From contig NZ_CP102262.1 in assembly GCF_025147325.1 (NCBI RefSeq), positions 1,178,001 to 1,242,000 of the forward strand: a stretch of DNA of 64,000 nucleotides, in the 5' to 3' direction. This stretch comes from Bacteroides stercoris ATCC 43183 (lineage in GTDB: Bacteria; Bacteroidota; Bacteroidia; Bacteroidales; Bacteroidaceae). Below, piece by piece: positions 40,463 to 49,406 of this stretch. The notes under the pieces are model-generated. The model searched no databases, was not told where the DNA came from, and was given only the letters and a program-made list of their open reading frames with translations. How positions within the stretch are numbered: the stretch's first letter is position 1; the number at the start of each line of letters is the position of its first letter. The position numbers and the translations under genes are program-made.

Positions 40463-41494
40463 ATGAATACACTAATAGGATTATTAATTATCGCTGTGGG
40501 AAGCTTTGGGCAGAGCAGCTCGTATGTACCTATCAATAAAGTCAAAGGTTGGTCCTGGGAAAACTTCTGGTTGGTACAGGGCATTTTTGCCTGGCTTGTT
40601 TTTCCGCTGCTCGGCGCTTTACTTGCCATTCCTGCCGATGGCAGCCTGATAGAACTTTGGGGAGCCGGTGGTGCATTGCCGGCTATTATTTACGGTGTCC
40701 TTTGGGGTGTCGGCGGTCTGACATTCGGATTGAGTATGCGCTATTTGGGCGTTGCTTTAGGACAAAGTATAGCTTTGGGTACCTGTGCCGGTTTCGGAAC
40801 CCTGTTCCCGGCTCTGTTTGCAGGGAAAGATTTGCTGCACGGTGACGGTCTGATGCTCCTTATTGGTGTTTGCATCACTTTGGCGGGAATTGCCATTATC
40901 GGTTATGCGGGCAGCCTACGCTCCAGAAATATGAGTGAGGAGGAAAAAAAGGCTGCCGTGAAAGATTTTGCGTTGACAAAAGGGTTGCTGGTTGCTTTGC
41001 TGGCAGGTGTGATGAGTGCCTGTTTTGCCCTCGGCCTGGATGCCGGAACGCCTATTAAGGAGGCGGCGCTGGCAGGTGGGGTGGCTCCGTTGTATGCCGG
41101 ACTTCCTGTTATCTTTCTGGTAACTTTGGGCGGGTTCTGTACGAATGCGGCTTATTGTATCCAGCAAAATATAAAGAATAGGACGGGTAAGGAGTATTTG
41201 TCGGTCAGCGGTGATGTCCTTGTGAATAATGTTTTGTTCTGTGCTCTTGCCGGAGTATTATGGTATTCGCAATTCTTCGGTCTGGAAATGGGTAAGAGTT
41301 TTTTAGGCGGCAGTCCGATATTGCTTGCATTTTCCTGGAGTATACTGATGTCGCTGAATGTTACATTCAGTAATGTCTGGGGAATCCTGCTGAAAGAATG
41401 GAAGGGGTGCGGTTCCCGTACAATAGGCGTATTAATATTGGGATTGGCCGTTCTCATTGCTTCTATCATTGTAGTGGCGATGGCGCAAGCATGA
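40463..41494 (+). CDS. rhaT: L-rhamnose/H+ symporter
   Basis: 343 residues from the ATG at 40463 (MNTLIGLLIIAVGSFGQSSSYVPI). Ten hydrophobic helices; family blocks SYVPINKVKGWSWENFWLVQGIFAW, GFGTLFPALF and NAAYCIQQNIKNR match RhaT. Inner-membrane uptake of rhamnose. Called rhaP in Bacteroides. Placed between isomerase and aldolase genes, as in B. thetaiotaomicron. Confidence 0.93.
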   Translation: MNTLIGLLIIAVGSFGQSSSYVPINKVKGWSWENFWLVQGIFAWLVFPLLGALLAIPADGSLIELWGAGGALPAIIYGVLWGVGGLTFGLSMRYLGVALGQSIALGTCAGFGTLFPALFAGKDLLHGDGLMLLIGVCITLAGIAIIGYAGSLRSRNMSEEEKKAAVKDFALTKGLLVALLAGVMSACFALGLDAGTPIKEAALAGGVAPLYAGLPVIFLVTLGGFCTNAAYCIQQNIKNRTGKEYLSVSGDVLVNNVLFCALAGVLWYSQFFGLEMGKSFLGGSPILLAFSWSILMSLNVTFSNVWGILLKEWKGCGSRTIGVLILGLAVLIASIIVVAMAQA

Positions 41495-41529
41495 AAATAA
41501 TATCTAATAAACTGTAATTAAATAGACAC

Positions 41530-42339
41530 ATGAAATCAATTCTTGAAAATCGTCCCGAATTGGCTTATGAAGTCAATCAAGCGGCAGAAGTGGCCGGTTA
41601 TCTTTGGCAAAAAGGTTGGGCGGAACGTAATGGTGGTAATATAACTTTAAACATCACTGAATATGTAGATGATGAAATCCGGGCTTTGCCGGCTATCAGC
41701 GAAGTAAAACAGATAGGAAAGGTACTCCCTTATCTGAAAGGTTGTTATTTTTATTGTAAAGGTACTCAGATGCGTATGCGTGATTTGGCACGTTGGCCTA
41801 TGGCAAACGGTTCAATCATCCGTATTCTGGATGACTGTGCCAGCTACGTAATTATAGCAGACCAGCCTGTAATGCCTACATCGGAATTGCCTTCTCATCT
41901 TGCCGTGCATAATTATCTGCTTGAAAAAGGCTCTCCTTACAGAGCATCCTTGCATACACATCCTATCGAATTGATTGCTATGACCCATAACAAGAAGTTC
42001 CTGGAGAAGGATGTGGCTACCAATCTGCTTTGGAGTATGATTCCGGAAACAAAGGCGTTCTGTCCTCGTGGATTGGGTATAATCCCTTATGAATTGCCAA
42101 GTTCGGTAAAATTGGCTGACGCTACTATTGAGGCTTTGAACGATTATGATGTAGCTATGTGGGAAAAGCATGGAGTCTTTGCTGTAGATGTGGATATTAT
42201 GTCTGCTTTTGACCAGGTAGATGTGTTGAATAAATCTGCACTGATTTACATTGCAGCTAAAAACATGGGCTTTGAACCGGACGGAATGAGTCAGGAACAA
42301 ATGAAAGAGATGACCGTGGCTTTTAATTTACCCAAATAA
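41530..42339 (+). CDS. rhaD: Rhamnulose-1-phosphate aldolase
   Basis: 269 residues, class II zinc aldolase/adducin family: GWAERNGGNITLN, ASLHTHPIELIAMTHN (zinc His pair), AMWEKHGVFAVDVDI (third zinc His). Splits rhamnulose-1-phosphate to DHAP and L-lactaldehyde. Called rhaA in Bacteroides literature. Followed after 2 bp by the lactaldehyde reductase gene. Confidence 0.95.
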   Translation: MKSILENRPELAYEVNQAAEVAGYLWQKGWAERNGGNITLNITEYVDDEIRALPAISEVKQIGKVLPYLKGCYFYCKGTQMRMRDLARWPMANGSIIRILDDCASYVIIADQPVMPTSELPSHLAVHNYLLEKGSPYRASLHTHPIELIAMTHNKKFLEKDVATNLLWSMIPETKAFCPRGLGIIPYELPSSVKLADATIEALNDYDVAMWEKHGVFAVDVDIMSAFDQVDVLNKSALIYIAAKNMGFEPDGMSQEQMKEMTVAFNLPK

Positions 42340-42341
42340 AA

Positions 42342-43505
42342 ATGAAGTATATGTACAGAATGATATTGAACGAAACCTCTTACTTCGGAGCAGGCTGTCG
42401 GAAAACAATTGCGGTGGAAGCCATGCGTAGAGGTTTTAAGAAAGCGTTCTTTGTGACAGATAAAGACCTGATCCGTTTTAAAGTCGCAGACAAAATAATT
42501 GAAGTTTTTGAAAAGAATCGTATTCCTTATGAGCTTTTCAGTGATGTAAAGGCAAATCCGACGATTGCGAACGTACAGAATGGCGTATCCGCTTTTAAAG
42601 CATCCGGTGCTGATTTTATTGTAGCGCTGGGCGGTGGCTCTTCCATTGATACGGCAAAAGGTATCGGCATTGTTGTGAATAATCCGGATTTTGCAGATGT
42701 GAAGTCATTGGAGGGTGTAGCTGCAACCCGTCATAAGGCTGTCCCGACTTTTGCATTGCCTACAACGGCTGGAACAGCCGCTGAAGTCACTATCAATTAT
42801 GTGATAATTGATGAGGATGCAAAGAAGAAGATGGTCTGCGTAGACCCTAATGATATTCCGGTTGTGGCGATTGTAGACCCGGAACTGATGTATTCCATGC
42901 CGAAAGGGCTGACTGCTGCAACAGGAATGGACGCTTTGACGCATGCCATTGAAAGCTATATAACACCGGGCGCCTGGGCGATGTCCGATATGTTTGAGTT
43001 GAAAGCCATCGAAATGATTGCCGCTAATCTGAAAGCTGCGGTAGACGATGGCAATGATGTCGCTGCTCGCGAAGCGATGTCACAGGCTCAGTACATTGCC
43101 GGTATGGGATTCAGTAATGTAGGTTTGGGTATTGTTCATTCCATGGCGCATCCGTTGGGCGCTCATTATGATACTCCGCATGGAGTTGCCAATGCATTGC
43201 TGTTGCCCTATGTGATGGAATATAATGCAGAGTCTCCGGCTGCCCCCAAATATCTTCATATAGCTAAAGCTATGGGAGTAGATACGGTGGGTATGACCGA
43301 GGCAGAAGGAGTGCGTGCGGCTGTGGATGCAGTCCGGAAGCTGTCATTGAGCATTGGCATTCCTCAAAAACTACATGAGATAAATGTAAAAGAGGAAGAC
43401 TTGCATCAATTGGCTGTTGATGCCTTCAATGACGTTTGCACGGGCGGTAATCCTCGTCCTACTTCTGTCGAAGATATTGAGACTTTGTATCGTAAAGCTT
43501 TTTAA
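42342..43505 (+). CDS. fucO: Lactaldehyde reductase
   Basis: 387 residues, iron-dependent group III alcohol dehydrogenase. NAD-binding ALGGGSSIDTAKGIGI; metal-site GMDALTHAIESY, GIVHSMAHPLGAHYDTPHG. Reduces L-lactaldehyde to 1,2-propanediol. Starts 2 bp after rhaD; a start at 42351 (MYRMILNETSYFG) is equally plausible by homology. Corresponds to rhaO of B. thetaiotaomicron. Confidence 0.93.
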   Translation: MKYMYRMILNETSYFGAGCRKTIAVEAMRRGFKKAFFVTDKDLIRFKVADKIIEVFEKNRIPYELFSDVKANPTIANVQNGVSAFKASGADFIVALGGGSSIDTAKGIGIVVNNPDFADVKSLEGVAATRHKAVPTFALPTTAGTAAEVTINYVIIDEDAKKKMVCVDPNDIPVVAIVDPELMYSMPKGLTAATGMDALTHAIESYITPGAWAMSDMFELKAIEMIAANLKAAVDDGNDVAAREAMSQAQYIAGMGFSNVGLGIVHSMAHPLGAHYDTPHGVANALLLPYVMEYNAESPAAPKYLHIAKAMGVDTVGMTEAEGVRAAVDAVRKLSLSIGIPQKLHEINVKEEDLHQLAVDAFNDVCTGGNPRPTSVEDIETLYRKAF

Positions 43506-43522
43506 TTATAATTTGAATTACC

Positions 43523-44845
43523 ATGAAGAAAACTATTATTTCATGTGTGCTGTTTTTAACAGCCGTCACTGCTTTTTCGCAAACACCAATGAAGACGGCA
43601 GCAGAAGCTAAGCTTTCGGCTTCTGACCTTGCTGTGAAAATAGCAGACCGTATCCTTGCAACTACTACTTATGAGTTTAAGAATACCAAGACCGGTAAAA
43701 CCTATAAGTCTGTCAAGAACTTGCCTTTGGATATGAATGTCAAGGTTGCATGTAAATACAATAATTGGCATTATACCAATGGAGTAACCCATATCGCTTT
43801 AATGGAATTGGCCGATAAAACGGGAGCGAAGAAGTATGATGATTATGTTCTTAAAAATATGAATTTCGTATTTAACGAGGGTAATCTTGATTTCTTTAAG
43901 AAGCAGTATGAGCAGGCAATGAAAAATGAAGGATGGTATGGCGTTCGTAAGTTGAGTTGGCACATGATATTCCGTGGAAAGCGTTTGGATGATAACGGTC
44001 CTATGGGAGCCAGCCTGATTGACCTGCAGATGAAGCATCCGAATAATTCTTTCTTGAATTATATTAATGAAACAGCCGAGCACTTGAACTATGGCGAGCC
44101 TCGTTTGGCTGACGGTACTATTGCCCGTATCTGGCCTCATGAAAATACCATCTGGGCTGATGATGCTTTCATGGCTATCTCTTTCCTTGCACGTATGGCT
44201 AAGATGACCGGTGACATGAGTTATATCAATGATGCTGCCAATCAGGTAATCAAATATCACAAATATTTGTGGTGTCCCGAAAAACGGATTCTCTATCATT
44301 GCTATCATACGGATACGGACGAGCACGGTGTTGCTCATTGGAGCCGTGCCAACGGTTGGGTTTTCATGGCAACTGCCGATTTGCTTGCAGTGATGCCGCA
44401 GAATCATCCTATGCGTCCTGAGGTTTTGGAGTGCTTCCGCCGTCAATGTAGCGGTGTAGTGCGTTATCAGGGTAAGAACGGTCTTTGGCATCAGCTTCTT
44501 GATAAGGAAGATTCCTATGAGGAAATTACGGGTACGGCCATGTTTGTTTTTGGTATCGCACGTGGTGTAAAGCACGGTTGGCTGCATCCTGATTTCATTT
44601 ATGCTGCCGAGCAGGGGCTGAAAGGAATGATGACACTGATGTCCGACAAAGGCGATGTGACCAAAATCTGTGTCGGAACGGGTATCATGCCGTCGCCTGC
44701 ATACTACTACAACCGTCCTACCCAAGAGAATGATCCGATGGGTGAAGGACCTGTTCTCCGCGCATTGATTGAAATGATGGATGCGCCGAAGTATACAGAG
44801 ATTAAGGCTGAACAGCAATACGATAAAATTGTAGTCAAAAAGTAA
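43523..44845 (+). CDS. Second GH105/GH88-type hydrolase
   Basis: 440 residues with signal peptide (VTAFSQ). Alpha/alpha toroid with the catalytic motif ENTIWADDAFMAISFLARM (Asp213/214), VAHWSRANGWVFMATADLL and NGLWHQLLDKEDSYEE. Likely an unsaturated rhamnogalacturonyl or glucuronyl hydrolase acting in the periplasm, giving free rhamnose to the preceding genes. It is 17 bp after fucO, inside the rhamnose operon, which is an insertion relative to the rhaKIPAO-rhaR order. Confidence 0.88.
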   Translation: MKKTIISCVLFLTAVTAFSQTPMKTAAEAKLSASDLAVKIADRILATTTYEFKNTKTGKTYKSVKNLPLDMNVKVACKYNNWHYTNGVTHIALMELADKTGAKKYDDYVLKNMNFVFNEGNLDFFKKQYEQAMKNEGWYGVRKLSWHMIFRGKRLDDNGPMGASLIDLQMKHPNNSFLNYINETAEHLNYGEPRLADGTIARIWPHENTIWADDAFMAISFLARMAKMTGDMSYINDAANQVIKYHKYLWCPEKRILYHCYHTDTDEHGVAHWSRANGWVFMATADLLAVMPQNHPMRPEVLECFRRQCSGVVRYQGKNGLWHQLLDKEDSYEEITGTAMFVFGIARGVKHGWLHPDFIYAAEQGLKGMMTLMSDKGDVTKICVGTGIMPSPAYYYNRPTQENDPMGEGPVLRALIEMMDAPKYTEIKAEQQYDKIVVKK

Positions 44846-44870
44846 TAATCCTTTTAGATAGTATGTTAAT

Positions 44871-44914
44871 CCCGTCTGGAAACACAAAGATACTTCCAGA
44901 CGGGACTTTTTTTA
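44871..44914 (+). terminator. Terminator of the rhamnose operon
   Basis: CCCGTCTGGAA (44871-44881) pairs perfectly with TTCCAGACGGG (44894-44904), followed by seven T. 25 bp after the GH105 stop; separates the operon from rhaR. Confidence 0.93.
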
Positions 44915-44992
44915 TTAAATCTTCCATAGGTATCTCTTATTTCACAAATATTTCCTATTTTTGTCCCGAATCCATCATGAAGGACACGTGGT

Positions 44993-45919
44993 ATGACTAA
45001 GAATTACAATGATTTAGGAGTGGAATTTAAGTACCTTATCGTAAATGACATGGACCAAAAGTTTGGTCTGTGGGTAAATACTGTCGGCTTTCAATCCATT
45101 CAGCCGGACTCTCCGTATCCATTGAAGGATCATCCTTCCGGTTATTTCTTTAATGCCCAGAAAGGACGTGTCTTGCGTGAGTATCAATTGGTTTATATCA
45201 CGAAAGGACGGGGATTGTTTTCTTCGGAAACAACGCCGGAAAAGCAGGTATGCAAAGGACGTCTGATGGTATTGTTTCCCGGTCAATGGCATACTTATCA
45301 CCCTTATCGCCAAACCGGATGGAACGAATATTATATCGGTTTTGAAGGTCCTGTCATTGATAATCTGGTGAAAGGCGGTTTCTTGTCTAAAGACAATCAA
45401 GTGCTTGAGGTGGGTTTGAATGAGGAGTTGGTGTCTCTTTTTTCCCGTGCTTTGGAAATAGCGGAAGCGGATAAAATATCTTCCCAACAGTATCTTGGCG
45501 GTATAGTGCTGCACATAGTAGGTATGATACTGTCCATTTCTAAAAATAAAATTTTTGAGGTGGGCGATGTTGATCAGAAGATTGAGCAGGCCAAGATTAT
45601 AATGAATGAGAATGTCTTTAAGGATATTGATCCTGAAGAGTTGGCTATGAAATTGAATATCAGCTATTCCTGGTTCCGGAAAGTATTCAAGGACTATACA
45701 GGTTATGCACCGGCTAAATATTTCCAGGAGTTGAAGTTGCGTAAAGCCAAACAATTATTGGTTGGTACTTCTCATTCCGTTAAAGAGATTTCTTTTATGC
45801 TCGATTATAAGTCTACCGAACATTTCTTTTCATTATTTAAAAAACGCACAGGGTTTACCCCATTGGAATATCGCTCTTTTGGTCGGGAGACTGAGGTGGA
45901 GAACGAGGATTTTGATTAA
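44993..45919 (+). CDS. rhaR: AraC-family rhamnose regulator
   Basis: 308 residues. N-terminal cupin sensor (about 20-180: YQLVYITKGRGLFSSETTPEKQ, LMVLFPGQWHTYHPY) and C-terminal double helix-turn-helix (about 200-300: AMKLNISYSWFRKVFKDYTGYAPAKYF, SVKEISFMLDYKSTEHFFSLFKKRTGFTP). Position after the catabolic genes is that of RhaR in B. thetaiotaomicron, a rhamnose-dependent activator. Has a TATTTTTG element at 44956-44963 upstream. Probably also controls the neighbouring pectin enzymes. Confidence 0.88.
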   Translation: MTKNYNDLGVEFKYLIVNDMDQKFGLWVNTVGFQSIQPDSPYPLKDHPSGYFFNAQKGRVLREYQLVYITKGRGLFSSETTPEKQVCKGRLMVLFPGQWHTYHPYRQTGWNEYYIGFEGPVIDNLVKGGFLSKDNQVLEVGLNEELVSLFSRALEIAEADKISSQQYLGGIVLHIVGMILSISKNKIFEVGDVDQKIEQAKIIMNENVFKDIDPEELAMKLNISYSWFRKVFKDYTGYAPAKYFQELKLRKAKQLLVGTSHSVKEISFMLDYKSTEHFFSLFKKRTGFTPLEYRSFGRETEVENEDFD

Positions 45920-46047
45920 TGTCAAAATGAATAGTCTACTATCAAAATTGTTATAAAAACTTTGATTGTCAGATTTTTATTGGGTGAAAAGCTTCTTTTT
46001 TCTTAGGAGAAAGTCAAAAAGGATAGTATTTGTATCAGTAGGTGTAT

Positions 46048-46076
46048 TTTGTTAAGTTTGTCTATATTTAACTTTG
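46048..46076 (+). promoter_or_regulatory. Candidate promoter of the SusCD-sulfatase locus
   Basis: TTTG at 46048-46051 and TAACTTTG at 46069-46076, separated by 17 bp (two or three short of the usual spacing). It leaves an ~80-nt leader containing the stem GTCCGAT/ATCGGAC (46093-46099 and 46109-46115). Confidence 0.45.
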
Positions 46077-46160
46077 CATTCATAAGCTCTGTGTCCGATA
46101 ACAGTTGCATCGGACGGTTAATCTTGAATTAATTAATCAACCAATTTATATTAATAGTCT

Positions 46161-49100
46161 ATGAGAATTTTACACAAAAAGTTATGCTTGTTAATGCTTC
46201 TTTTAATAAGCTGTCATCTAAACATTCTTGCACAAGGCAAAATTATTACGGGTGTCATATTAGACAAAACGGGTGAAACAGTTATCGGTGCGAGTGTTTT
46301 AGTGAAAGGAACTACTAATGGTACTATCACAGATGTTGATGGTAACTTTACTCTTAACAATGTTCAGGAAAATGCTGTCCTACAAGTTAGTTTCGTTGGT
46401 TATAAAACTCAGGATATTGCTTTGAAAGGACAAAGCAATGTAAAAGTGACTTTGGAAGAAGATACGGAAGTTCTTGATGAAGTTGTTGTTATTGGTTACG
46501 GTTCTGTGAAGAAAAGTACTTTGACGGGGGCTGTGGCAAAAATGGATACTAAAGGAATTCAAGATCGTCCTTTGGCGCGTCCAGAAACAGCTTTGCAAGG
46601 GCAATTGGCTGGAGTAACGGTACGTACTACTACCGGTGAACCTGGTGCTGATATGCAAATTCGTGTACGTGGTGCTGCTTCGGTAAATGCTAACTCCGAT
46701 CCTCTTTATGTAGTTGATGGTGTTCCTATGACTACTTTAAGTGGAATAAATCCGGCAGATATTGCTTCTATTGAAGTTTTGAAAGATGCGGCTTCTGCAG
46801 CTATTTATGGTTCTCGTGGCTCAAATGGTGTAGTTATTGTGACAACGCAGAAAGGAAAAACAGGTAAACCAAAAGTTTCTTTTAATGCTAGCGTTGGTTT
46901 TCAAACTTTGGAAAAGAAAATAGATTTACTGAGTGCTACAGAATGGATGGAGTTCAGAACAAGATGGAATGATGCTTATTATTTATCTGAAGCTCAAAAG
47001 AAAGGAATCACTAATGCTAGTATCCGCGATGATAATGCCACGCGTTTGGCAAATGTAGGAGTTAAGGTTGGTACAGATAACGCTTATTTGTATATTCTTG
47101 ATGACCGTTGGTTTAATTATTTAAGTCAAGATATGAGAGATTCCCATACCTATACTCCAACTTCGGAAAGCCTTAGTCTGTTGGATTGGCAAGATGAAGT
47201 TTATCGTACCGCTATTGTACAGGATTATAGTTTGAATGTGTCCGGTGCTACTGATAATGTCAGCTATTTATTTTCTGGTGGTTATATGAACCAAGAGGGA
47301 TTAGCTACAGGAACTGGCTATAAGCGTTTTTCTTTCCGTGCAAATGTAGAGTCAAAAATAAATAAATATCTTTCTATTGGAATGAATTTAGCTCCAACTT
47401 ATATTGTAACAGACGGCTCGGGACGTGCTAATGGTAAGGATTCGCAAGCTCATAAAACGCTTTCTTCTGCTCCGGTTTCAGAACCGGGTGTCGGATATAT
47501 GACTTACGTACAACCTAACGGCCGTTACGGATGGGCAGATACAACTTCAAGTCCAAGTTATATTTTGAATACGGATATTAGCCAAAATCGTACATTACGT
47601 ATGGTCGGTAATGCTTTCTTACGTATCACTCCATTTCAGGATTTTCGAGTTGAATTGTCTGCTGCAGCAAATTATTATGATTTGGATGGAAACAAATATT
47701 CTTTTTCAAGTTCAGGCAAAGGTTGGGCAAAGGGTGAAGGCCAATCTTCTTCGGGTAGCCACTCTACAAGTCGTATTTGGAATACTTTATTACAAGCTGT
47801 AGCTAATTATGATCATACATTCAATAAGCATGGAGTAAGCGCTATGCTCGGTTTTTCGTCAGAACAATCTTCTTTAGGATATAAAACAGAACAAGGTTTC
47901 AAAGCTCCTTTTCCCAATGATGCCATTACAGGTTCGTTTGATGGTTCAAAGGTTGCCGCTGGAACTAATACAGTAACAGAACAGACACCTAATAAATTAT
48001 TATCTACATTTGGTCGTTTGCAGTATAATTATGATGAACGTTATATGCTTTCGGGTAGTTTGCGTTTTGATGGAGGTTCTGTTTTCGGAGTTAATAATAA
48101 ATGGGGTGTATTCCCTGCAATATCCGGTGGTTGGATTATATCTAATGAGAAATTCTTTAAGAATTGGGATCAAAAATGGTGGAATACATTGAAAATTAGA
48201 GCTAGTTATGGTGTGACAGGTAATAATTCTATCAGTAATACAGCTGCTTATGCAACTTTGACTTCTTCCGTCTATGGGGGAGCTGCAGGTTATTATACTA
48301 GTAGTTTGGGTAATGCTGATTTAGGTTGGGAGAAAACTCATAGTACGGATATTGCAGTGGACTTGGGCTTTTTGAATAACCGTATTCAATTGTCATTGGA
48401 TTGGTATACAAAAAATACGACCGACTTATTATATCAAGTTCCCGTAGAAGGTGCTTCTGGTTTCAGCACTATTTGGGATAATTTAGGTGATATTCATAAT
48501 GAAGGTTTTGAAATAGAGTTGAATACGCATAATTTGACAGGGAATTTTAAATGGGATACTTCATTTAATATGTCGTATAATAAGAATGAAGTAAAGAAGT
48601 TGGGTACGGATAATACTCCTATTTATTCTGGATTCTCCGGAAGCAATTACTCAAATATATTGACTGTGGGTAAAGCTGTCAATACGTACTATATGTACGA
48701 TGCTATTGGAGTATGGAAAAATCAAGCTGAGATTGATGCTTATAGTGCAGCTCATAATGGACAACCCGTTACATTTGAAGGTAAACAGATTCAACCGGGT
48801 GATATCCGTTATAGAGATGTCAATAATGATGGTAAATATGATAAGGATAATGATAGAGACTATTTGGGAAGTCCAACACCTAAATTTGTATTTGGTATGA
48901 CTAATAGATTCTCTTATAAGAATTTTGATTTATCAATCTTATTAACAGCACAAACTGGAGGTAAAATTTATGGTATCTTGGGACGTGCTATAGACCGTCC
49001 AAGTATGGGAGCTAAATCTAATATAATGGGGCATTGGAGAGATGCATGGTGGTCTGAAGATGAACCAGGCAACGGATCGGTTCCTTATATTTTGAGTCAA

Positions 49101-49388
49101 ACAACTGGCACTACGCTGGATTCCAGATGGTTATATTCTTCTAATTATTTGCGTATTAAGAATCTTACTCTGGGATATAAGTTACCGATTAATCCTAAAT
49201 TTATATCATATGCACGTGTATATTTGTCTATTGAGAATCTAGCCAAATGGGATAGTTATTATGGTGGGTATTCTCCAGAAGCTGCCAATGTGGGCTCAGG
49301 TCCTGGAGGAGCAAGTGCACTTGGACTGGATTATGGTGGTTATCCTAATGCTCGTACATTTACTTTTGGTATAAATGTTAATTTTTAA
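46161..49388 (+). CDS. SusC-like TonB-dependent outer membrane transporter
   Basis: 1075 residues. Signal peptide to about 25 (ILAQ); carboxypeptidase-regulatory-like domain 28-110 (GVILDKTGETVIGASVLVKG, TDVDGNFTLNN); DEVVVIGYGSVKKSTLTGAV; plug domain with DPLYVVDGVPM and GSRGSNGVVIVTTQKG; then the 22-strand barrel ending FTFGINVNF. No N-terminal STN extension, so no ECF/anti-sigma signalling through it. Imports oligosaccharides with the SusD partner 18 bp downstream. Substrate not readable from sequence; sulfatase and GH2 in the same locus suggest a sulfated, galactose-containing glycan. Confidence 0.95.
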   Translation: MRILHKKLCLLMLLLISCHLNILAQGKIITGVILDKTGETVIGASVLVKGTTNGTITDVDGNFTLNNVQENAVLQVSFVGYKTQDIALKGQSNVKVTLEEDTEVLDEVVVIGYGSVKKSTLTGAVAKMDTKGIQDRPLARPETALQGQLAGVTVRTTTGEPGADMQIRVRGAASVNANSDPLYVVDGVPMTTLSGINPADIASIEVLKDAASAAIYGSRGSNGVVIVTTQKGKTGKPKVSFNASVGFQTLEKKIDLLSATEWMEFRTRWNDAYYLSEAQKKGITNASIRDDNATRLANVGVKVGTDNAYLYILDDRWFNYLSQDMRDSHTYTPTSESLSLLDWQDEVYRTAIVQDYSLNVSGATDNVSYLFSGGYMNQEGLATGTGYKRFSFRANVESKINKYLSIGMNLAPTYIVTDGSGRANGKDSQAHKTLSSAPVSEPGVGYMTYVQPNGRYGWADTTSSPSYILNTDISQNRTLRMVGNAFLRITPFQDFRVELSAAANYYDLDGNKYSFSSSGKGWAKGEGQSSSGSHSTSRIWNTLLQAVANYDHTFNKHGVSAMLGFSSEQSSLGYKTEQGFKAPFPNDAITGSFDGSKVAAGTNTVTEQTPNKLLSTFGRLQYNYDERYMLSGSLRFDGGSVFGVNNKWGVFPAISGGWIISNEKFFKNWDQKWWNTLKIRASYGVTGNNSISNTAAYATLTSSVYGGAAGYYTSSLGNADLGWEKTHSTDIAVDLGFLNNRIQLSLDWYTKNTTDLLYQVPVEGASGFSTIWDNLGDIHNEGFEIELNTHNLTGNFKWDTSFNMSYNKNEVKKLGTDNTPIYSGFSGSNYSNILTVGKAVNTYYMYDAIGVWKNQAEIDAYSAAHNGQPVTFEGKQIQPGDIRYRDVNNDGKYDKDNDRDYLGSPTPKFVFGMTNRFSYKNFDLSILLTAQTGGKIYGILGRAIDRPSMGAKSNIMGHWRDAWWSEDEPGNGSVPYILSQTTGTTLDSRWLYSSNYLRIKNLTLGYKLPINPKFISYARVYLSIENLAKWDSYYGGYSPEAANVGSGPGGASALGLDYGGYPNARTFTFGINVNF

Positions 49389-49406
49389 TCCTTAATACAA
49401 AGAACT

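Noticed and set aside
43799..44887. A 362-codon frame antisense to the second GH105 gene
   Set aside because: Shadow frame, and it crosses the operon terminator.
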